Shown: positions 59,401 through 64,000 of the stretch, in pieces
Numbering within the stretch: the first letter of the stretch is position 1
Layout: each line of letters opens with the position of its first letter
Assembly: GCA_944321175.1 (NCBI GenBank)
Contig: CALUKI010000029.1
Span: forward strand, 1-64,000
Length of the DNA stretch: 64,000 nt
Source of the DNA: an uncultured Alistipes sp.
Lineage (GTDB): Bacteria; Bacteroidota; Bacteroidia; Bacteroidales; Rikenellaceae
Reading direction: 5' to 3'
The notes under the pieces: model-generated
Database searches by the model: none
What the model was told of the DNA's origin: nothing
Seen by the model: only the letters and a program-made list of their open reading frames with translations
Translations under genes and position numbers: made by a program

Positions 59401-59815
59401 CGATCCGGTCTTCAGCTCGTCGTACAGCGACCTCACGGCCCTGACCAACGAGTTCAAGAACCGTTTTGTCATGACGGGTGACAACGATGTACCGTCGATC
59501 GTCGACTATGTGCATTCGACCATCTCGTTGACCGACGAGGGTACCTATGCAAGCTACAACTACACGCACAAACGCGTTGCAAAAGGCGACTTCATCCGCC
59601 TGAAGAGCGTATCGCTCAACTACGACTTCTCTTCGGACTGGATCAGCAAGAGCCGCTTCTTCAAGACGGCCAGCGTACGATTCACGGTAAAAGACCCCTG
59701 GCTGATCTACTCCGACAAGGCGCTCAACGGCCGCGACCCCGAATTCTACAACACGGGTGGTGTGGCAATGCCTACGACGACACAGTTCACGCTGTCGCTG
59801 AACCTCGGTTTTTAA
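56486..59815 (+). CDS. SusC/RagA-type TonB-dependent outer-membrane transporter
   Basis: An outer-membrane barrel of 1,109 residues that imports substrate captured by its SusD partner, powered by TonB. It has a signal peptide (MRKFLLLLVFTLGSVVATFAQ), an N-terminal carboxypeptidase-regulatory-like domain (KISGKVVDAEDGQPIIGATV) and the SusC-specific segment EVVVTGFKNAKKESFTGSS. The plug follows, with VRIRGVTSLSGENKPLWVVD and SATALYGARAMNGVVVITTK, then the 22-strand barrel ending in QFTLSLNLGF. No FecR-type signalling extension. The substrate cannot be told from the sequence. Gap to susD is 21 bases. Confidence 0.96.
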   Translation: MRKFLLLLVFTLGSVVATFAQMKISGKVVDAEDGQPIIGATVMVDNTTIGVATLLDGTYVLPIPASAGENPVVRFSYVGYEDQVVPVGEQQVINVKLKKSADVIEEVVVTGFKNAKKESFTGSSVKISADDVAIAGVTDVSRMLEGQVAGVSVQNVSSTFGSAPKVRIRGVTSLSGENKPLWVVDGVVLEDVVNISNDQLSSGDPTTLLGSSVAGLNSSDIETFDILKDASATALYGARAMNGVVVITTKKGKKGAPRISYTGNFTIRTKPRYSNYDILNSADQMAITSEIARKGLLNESILNASSYGPYGLMWKAITTYDSSTGKFGLLNTRAARESFLLKYAKANTDWFDLLFTHNLQQEHSLSISTGTEKSRTYASISFLRDDGWSVADNVSRYTLNFRNDYDVSDKISVGVQAVASLRMQEAPGSYSRKINSVTGEWSRDFDINPFSYALNTSRAVRPYDDEGNLEYIQMNYAPFNIFNELENNKIELNVMDAKVQGEFNWSILKDLKFNFTGALRYVKSDQLHKITEDSNVANAYRAADNSTIRQNNPYLWHNTEDLNAEPIVVLPLGGFYNTDNYRMLNYDIRYSLNYNKTWDGAHMHELNALAGMQIKYTDRRITSSTQPGYQYKMGGVVYNDPNFYKMMADRQTPLYSATEQFDRFVAMYANADYSFDRKYSLSATIRYDGSNNLGKSTAKRWLPTWNFGAKWNIQNEEFMVNAQEWVDVLSVRLSYGLTAAMPPTSNAAVVYYNEQTFNPGHSENQIYIGALANSDLTWEKSYQFNAGVDVTLFNNRMNFSFDYFNRKGFDLIATVKTSGIGGEYWKHANYADLDSHGYDITLGGSFIRTKDWTWSANFTLGYTWNQIKNARNLTQTNELIRNEGGNKNGYPVNSLFSIPYVGLDPETGIPLFINEKGEVTKDIDKQGTDNDYLIYEGQVDPKWTGGFNTTVRYKNISLNAFFTYQAGNVIRLDPVFSSSYSDLTALTNEFKNRFVMTGDNDVPSIVDYVHSTISLTDEGTYASYNYTHKRVAKGDFIRLKSVSLNYDFSSDWISKSRFFKTASVRFTVKDPWLIYSDKALNGRDPEFYNTGGVAMPTTTQFTLSLNLGF

Positions 59816-59836
59816 CGTAAAAAAGAGAAAAGAGAT

Positions 59837-61525
59837 ATGAGAAAATTACTTATCGTATTGATCGCCTCGGCCGGTATCTTCTCGGGCTGCTCCGACTTTC
59901 TGAGCAAGGACCCCGATAACCGCACCTATATCGATACACCGGAGAAAGTGGTTGCACTCCTCACCTCGGCTTACCCGCAAACGACCTTCTATACGGCTGT
60001 GGAAGCACGTTGCGACGGTTATGTGGACTACGGTACGGCAGCCCAAGGATACAATTCCCTGTTCCTCTATCAGGAAGACGCCTTCCAATGGCGGGAGAAT
60101 CCGCTTACCTCGGACGGCGCATGGGACGGCAACAACCGTCTGTGGGAGGCTTCCTACAATGCGGTCGCTACGGCCAACCATGCACTGGCGGCCATTGACG
60201 AGCTCGAAGCCCAGGAGGGACCGAGCACCCAGCTGAGCCTGTCACGCGGCGAAGCACTGCTGTGCCGCGCCTATGCGGAGTTCTGCCTGCTGACGCTCTT
60301 CTCGGACTTCTTCGACTACGAGAATATGGCGACCAATCCGGGCGTACCCTATGTAACGACTCCCGAAACGACGACGTTCGCCAATTACACGCGCGGAACG
60401 GTAGCCTCGACCCTTTCGATGGTGCTTCAGGACATCGATGAAGGGAGCAAACTCGTAGGCGGTTCGAGCGATTATACCGAACCGAAGTTCCATTTCACCA
60501 CCCAGTCGGCACTCGCTCTGGCAACGCGCGTCGCACTCTTCTCGCGCGAATACCCCAAAGTGATCAACTATGTGAACCAGTTCTTCCCGGCTACGGTGAC
60601 GAACTATGTCACCAACGGGCAGAAGAATCAGGACGGTTCGCTGGTGCAGTTCCCCGCCGAGGATGACCCCTGCCGGATCTTCTGCCGCAACAACCTTACC
60701 GACTGGAATCTGCTGAGTTCGTACAACGACAATCCCGATGCCATCGGTCAGGAGTTTACCGATGCCGATGCGAACTGGAATCTGCTGCTCTCGGAACCCG
60801 TGACGGCCATCTACAGAACCATCGCCGCCAATATCTTCACGCGCTACTGTCTCGACGAACAGACCATGGACCAGATCTCAAGCCTCAATGCGACAGGTAC
60901 GGGCTGGACCTATCCGAACATCGTGTACAGCTACAGCGGCGGCATACAGGGCAAGGTGCTGCAGAAGTATTACGAAGACTTCTACTATTCGGATATCGTA
61001 GCGGGAATCGGTACCGGCTATGCCAAAGTACCGTTGTTCCGCACGGACGAAATGCTGTTGGCGCGTGCCGAAGCATACACCATGACGGGGCAGTTCTCGA
61101 AGGCCATCGACGACCTGAACCTCTACATCGAGACCCGTATTCCGGAAGAGAATTTCGACATCATGACCACCTCGCTTACCGAGGCCAAGATCAAGAACTA
61201 CTACAAGGCTCAGACCTCCGGCAAGAACAGCTTCATCAACAACGAATACAATGCCGGCCGCTTCCTTACGGACGAGACACAGGCCGAACTTCAGAAGGCC
61301 CTGATCCTGACGATCCTCGACTTCCGGCGTATCGAATTCCTCTATGAGGGACAGCGCTACTACGACATTCTGCGGTGGTACATCCCCGTCACGCACCGCG
61401 ATATGACGGGCCGCACCAGCACGCTGACACCCGATGACGACCGTCGCATCCTGCAAATCCCGCAAACTGCGACATTGGCCGGGCTGCAGCCCAATCCGAT
61501 GACCAATATTCCGCAACCTTGGTAA
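59837..61525 (+). CDS. SusD/RagB-type surface nutrient-binding lipoprotein
   Basis: A 562-residue lipoprotein: MRKLLIVLIASAGIFSGC, then SDFLSKDPDNRTYIDTPEKV, a characteristic SusD start. The TPR-like core shows GEALLCRAYAEFCLLTLFSDFFD, and the C-terminal part has DEMLLARAEAYTMTGQFSKAIDDLN and ILDFRRIEFLYEGQRYYDILRW. It forms the lid on the SusC barrel at the cell surface. It is in the usual position after susC and precedes the metallohydrolase gene by 31 bases. Confidence 0.96.
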   Translation: MRKLLIVLIASAGIFSGCSDFLSKDPDNRTYIDTPEKVVALLTSAYPQTTFYTAVEARCDGYVDYGTAAQGYNSLFLYQEDAFQWRENPLTSDGAWDGNNRLWEASYNAVATANHALAAIDELEAQEGPSTQLSLSRGEALLCRAYAEFCLLTLFSDFFDYENMATNPGVPYVTTPETTTFANYTRGTVASTLSMVLQDIDEGSKLVGGSSDYTEPKFHFTTQSALALATRVALFSREYPKVINYVNQFFPATVTNYVTNGQKNQDGSLVQFPAEDDPCRIFCRNNLTDWNLLSSYNDNPDAIGQEFTDADANWNLLLSEPVTAIYRTIAANIFTRYCLDEQTMDQISSLNATGTGWTYPNIVYSYSGGIQGKVLQKYYEDFYYSDIVAGIGTGYAKVPLFRTDEMLLARAEAYTMTGQFSKAIDDLNLYIETRIPEENFDIMTTSLTEAKIKNYYKAQTSGKNSFINNEYNAGRFLTDETQAELQKALILTILDFRRIEFLYEGQRYYDILRWYIPVTHRDMTGRTSTLTPDDDRRILQIPQTATLAGLQPNPMTNIPQPW

Positions 61526-61556
61526 TGAACAGCATTCTAATACAGGAGAACAGAAA

Positions 61557-62492
61557 ATGAAACGATACAATCACATTTTTCATGTAGCATTGTTGGGCCT
61601 CATGCTCTTTATGGGGGGCTGCCGCGAAAAGGAGAACATCGCAGATGATCTCTACATTCCGGGGCTCGGCGGTGAGGAGTATGCCGAGAATGAACTCGAC
61701 AAATGGCTCTATCAGAACTATACGGTTCCCTACAACATCGACGTCGTTTACCGTTGGGATACGGCCCAAGCCTACACCAGCCTGCTGGATGTACAGCTCG
61801 TTCCGGTAAAATACGAACTCGTTCAGCCGATGATGGCAGCGTTGCGCGATGTATGGTTCCAACCCTACATCGATGCCTGCAACGGCAATGCGGATTTCCT
61901 CAAGGAGGTAGCACCCAAAAAGATCGTCCTTGTCGGCAGCCCCGAATACAATGGTGACAACACCTATAAACTCGGACAGGCCGAAGGCGGACGCAAGATC
62001 CTCCTGCTCAATGTCAACAATTTCGATGCGTCGGATGAGGAGCAACTGACCGAGGCCCTGCATACGATTGTCCATGAGTTCACGCACGTCATGCACCAGA
62101 CCAAACTCTTCGACAAGAACTATCAGACGATCTCGACGGGCCGCTACAACTCCAACTGGTCGCAGGTCAGTGACAGCGAAGCGCATCAGGAAGGATTCAT
62201 CACCTCATATGCCATGTCGAACAAGGACGAGGATTTCGCGGAAATGGTATCGGGTATTCTGGTCTATGGCTACGACTGGTTCAAGACAACGGTGCTTGCC
62301 GAAGCCGAGAAATCGACGGTCAATCCCGACGCGGCAAATGACCTCAACGAGAAGCTCGCCATCGTCGAAAGCTACTTCAAGAATACTTGGGGAATGTATT
62401 TCTTCGACGATGAGACGACCGGAACCCTCGGTCTCGAAACCCACTTCCGCAAGGCCATTGCAGATGTCGTTGCCAATCCTCCCCTGAAATAG
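61557..62492 (+). CDS. Substrate import-associated zinc metallohydrolase lipoprotein
   Basis: A 311-residue lipoprotein (LLGLMLFMGGC) with a zinc peptidase motif HEFTHVMHQ at residues 173-181, and further candidate ligands in DEDFAEMVSG. This matches a lipoprotein family encoded with SusC/SusD pairs and DUF4302 proteins, assigned as a putative zinc metallopeptidase. It suggests that the imported compound is a peptide or is linked to protein, but no substrate is known for such loci. A purine-rich site, GGAG, precedes the ATG. Confidence 0.88.
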   Translation: MKRYNHIFHVALLGLMLFMGGCREKENIADDLYIPGLGGEEYAENELDKWLYQNYTVPYNIDVVYRWDTAQAYTSLLDVQLVPVKYELVQPMMAALRDVWFQPYIDACNGNADFLKEVAPKKIVLVGSPEYNGDNTYKLGQAEGGRKILLLNVNNFDASDEEQLTEALHTIVHEFTHVMHQTKLFDKNYQTISTGRYNSNWSQVSDSEAHQEGFITSYAMSNKDEDFAEMVSGILVYGYDWFKTTVLAEAEKSTVNPDAANDLNEKLAIVESYFKNTWGMYFFDDETTGTLGLETHFRKAIADVVANPPLK

Positions 62493-62536
62493 GCGGAATG
62501 ACACAAGGATATAACAAGAAAAAACGTCAAGAAATC

Positions 62537-63865
62537 ATGAGAAACTACATAAGCATACTCATTTTGATCGCATCGGCCGCAGTCTATACCGGTTGCAACG
62601 AGACAACGGTGTCGATGGACAACAGTGTCGATGTCAGGGTGGATTCCGCAATGAAGGCCTACAAGGCACAACTGGTCGATGCCGACTACGGCTGGATCGC
62701 AGACATCGAAACCAGCAAAGGGTTCTACCGCTTCTGGATGGAGTTCGCCGACAACGACATGGTAACGATGTACACCGACAACCTCGACTATCCCGAATAC
62801 AACGGAATACCGAAAAGTTCGACCTACAAGTTCCACGCCTACCAGCGTCCGGTGCTCTCGTTCGACACCTACAACTATCTGCATATCATTTGCGATCCGA
62901 ACAACGGCATCAGCGGCGGTTCGGGGAACCTGGGCCTGAAGACCGATTTCGAATACGAGATCGACGAGGTGACGGACGATCTCTTTACCATGACGGGCCG
63001 TATCAACCGCATCAAGGCCACGCTGCGCCGCGCTACGCAGGACGAAATGCAGGCCGTGCGCCAAGGGGCTTTGCAGGAGGTGCTCAAGAATGCGCCGTCG
63101 TATGAGCCGAGCCGCTTCTGCTACATCGATGTCAACGGCACCGCCGTCGATCTGAAATTCAGCACCCGCAATGTCATGCTGCTCTCGCAGAACGGCGAGA
63201 ACGTACAGATAGACGTTTGCCAGACCCACACGGATCTGGTTACCAAAGACCTCATCTTCGAGGAACCGATAACCATCAACGGCGTCGAAATCAAAGGGCT
63301 GAAATATTATCAGGAAACCTTCATTACCGACAGCGAGACACCGCTGGTTGTCAATACGAAGGCATCGGCCAACGTCGGTTTGTACAACTGTCTGGGCATC
63401 GACAAATACTACTCCCGCATGCGTGTCAGAAACGGGATGATCGCAAACGCCGACAAGGACACGAATCCGCTGGGTTATTACATGAACAATGTGGTCAATC
63501 TTACCTTCCTGCTGACGATCGGCCCCAAAAAGATCGAATATGTGGATCTTTCGTTCGATACGGACAACGACGGCAATGCGCAGCTCACCATCACCCCGAC
63601 CTTCGATTTCGGACAGTCGATGGACTACCGCTGCCAGGTCCTCTTCAGCGAAAGCGGCGATTCGTTCACGACCATCGGCTCGACCCTCACTATGGATGAC
63701 CTTTCGGAGGGTTTCTATTCGGGAAGCAGCATCCAGACCCTTGTCGATTACATGATGGACAAGACCTATCTGATCGAATGGACGAATGTCACCTACGACG
63801 TCTCGACGATGGGCCAGCTGAGAACCGTCAACAACGGAATCATTTACGGAGAGCTCTCCGAGTAA
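62537..63865 (+). CDS. DUF4302 lipoprotein
   Basis: A 442-residue lipoprotein: MRNYISILILIASAAVYTGC, lipidated at the Cys. The body matches the DUF4302 pattern (ADYGWIADIETSKGFYRFWMEF, SSTYKFHAYQRPVLSFDTYN, LGLKTDFEYEIDEVTDDLF). Such proteins accompany SusC/SusD and the zinc metallohydrolase in the same order in other Bacteroidota, and are presumed to be surface-exposed and to bind the substrate. The ATG is chosen over upstream in-frame codons because it gives the signal peptide. A terminator follows, so it ends the operon. Confidence 0.87.
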   Translation: MRNYISILILIASAAVYTGCNETTVSMDNSVDVRVDSAMKAYKAQLVDADYGWIADIETSKGFYRFWMEFADNDMVTMYTDNLDYPEYNGIPKSSTYKFHAYQRPVLSFDTYNYLHIICDPNNGISGGSGNLGLKTDFEYEIDEVTDDLFTMTGRINRIKATLRRATQDEMQAVRQGALQEVLKNAPSYEPSRFCYIDVNGTAVDLKFSTRNVMLLSQNGENVQIDVCQTHTDLVTKDLIFEEPITINGVEIKGLKYYQETFITDSETPLVVNTKASANVGLYNCLGIDKYYSRMRVRNGMIANADKDTNPLGYYMNNVVNLTFLLTIGPKKIEYVDLSFDTDNDGNAQLTITPTFDFGQSMDYRCQVLFSESGDSFTTIGSTLTMDDLSEGFYSGSSIQTLVDYMMDKTYLIEWTNVTYDVSTMGQLRTVNNGIIYGELSE

Positions 63866-63888
63866 CAGTCCGCGTGAAATCAAGGAAA

Positions 63889-63921
63889 GCGCCCCGGCCT
63901 CTGCAGGATCGGGGCGCCTCT
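63889..63921 (+). terminator. Terminator of the SusC/SusD operon
   Basis: 8-bp perfect GC-rich stem GCGCCCCG/CGGGGCGC with a 13-base loop, followed by CTCTTTT. Confidence 0.75.
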
Positions 63922-63960
63922 TTTCACCGCTCTCCGCAGCGAAAAAACGCCGGAGAAACA

Positions 63961-63969
63961 GGGGGGGGG
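63961..63969. repeat. G9 homopolymer tract near window edge
   Basis: Nine G in a purine-rich stretch downstream of the operon terminator. It is intergenic as far as can be seen; it could lie in the promoter or start of a gene beyond the window. Confidence 0.6.
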
Positions 63970-64000
63970 AAGGGAGAGAAGCAGTGAGGAGAAAAGAGGA

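Noticed and set aside
57743..59569. A 608-codon minus-strand frame
   Set aside because: Antisense to the SusC gene; no signal, motif or promoter of its own.

Overview
The window looks like a high-GC Bacteroidota chromosome, most probably an Alistipes-type gut bacterium (Rikenellaceae). The grounds are the Bacteroidota -7 promoter element TAnnTTTG in front of many genes, a SusC/SusD pair, GldH, many lipoproteins, a V-type ATPase operon with a DUF2764 gene, and families known mainly from this phylum (DUF4301, DUF4302, BACON, FISUMP-type). Genus assignment is inference. No rRNA, tRNA, CRISPR array, transposase or integrase was recognised.

Layout. 1-4.2 kb (-): glutamate synthase large subunit, cut by the window edge. 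4.4-10.5 kb (-): a run of ricT, gldH, trmB, a permuted papain-type lipoprotein, a glycerophosphodiesterase lipoprotein and a GlpT/UhpC-type transporter; the last two form a plausible glycerophosphodiester salvage pair. 10.6-17.3 kb (-): a MATE exporter, a phage-type membrane coiled-coil protein, a class IV aminotransferase relative without its catalytic lysine, holA, tilS and murB. 17.5-20.4 kb: DUF4301 (+) facing a FISUMP-type lipoprotein (-). 21.2-28.7 kb (+): a seven-gene V-type ATPase operon whose K subunit keeps the sodium-binding residues, preceded by three tandem promoter-bearing repeats related to repeats in front of the MATE gene. 28.9-31.5 kb (+): a three-gene methanogen-type homocysteine synthesis cluster (COG1900, NIL-ferredoxin, UPF0280).

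31.8-39.7 kb: two large surface lipoproteins whose 5' parts are GC-rich and 3' parts AT-rich, around queG and an acyl-CoA ligase. The second lipoprotein is preceded by a 61-residue gene with a G9 tract; loss of one G would join both genes in one reading frame. 40.1-45.4 kb: a ModF-like twin ABC ATPase, a TPR protein, tadA and aspS. 45.5-49.5 kb: DUF2752 and dispanin genes, a small monooxygenase, and rarA with a membrane protein and a phosphoesterase. 50.2-56.1 kb (+): a ClpC-type ATPase, coaD, lpxD, a TlpA-like thioredoxin lipoprotein and ruvC. 56.3-63.9 kb (+): an uptake operon of SusC, SusD, a zinc metallohydrolase lipoprotein and a DUF4302 lipoprotein, closed by a terminator.

Most genes are housekeeping. 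The most unusual signals are the shared promoter-repeat family, the G9 tracts in surface lipoprotein loci (one with a predicted fusion switch), the mosaic lipoproteins, the lysine-less aminotransferase relative, and the sodium-type V-ATPase next to a methanogen-type homocysteine cluster.
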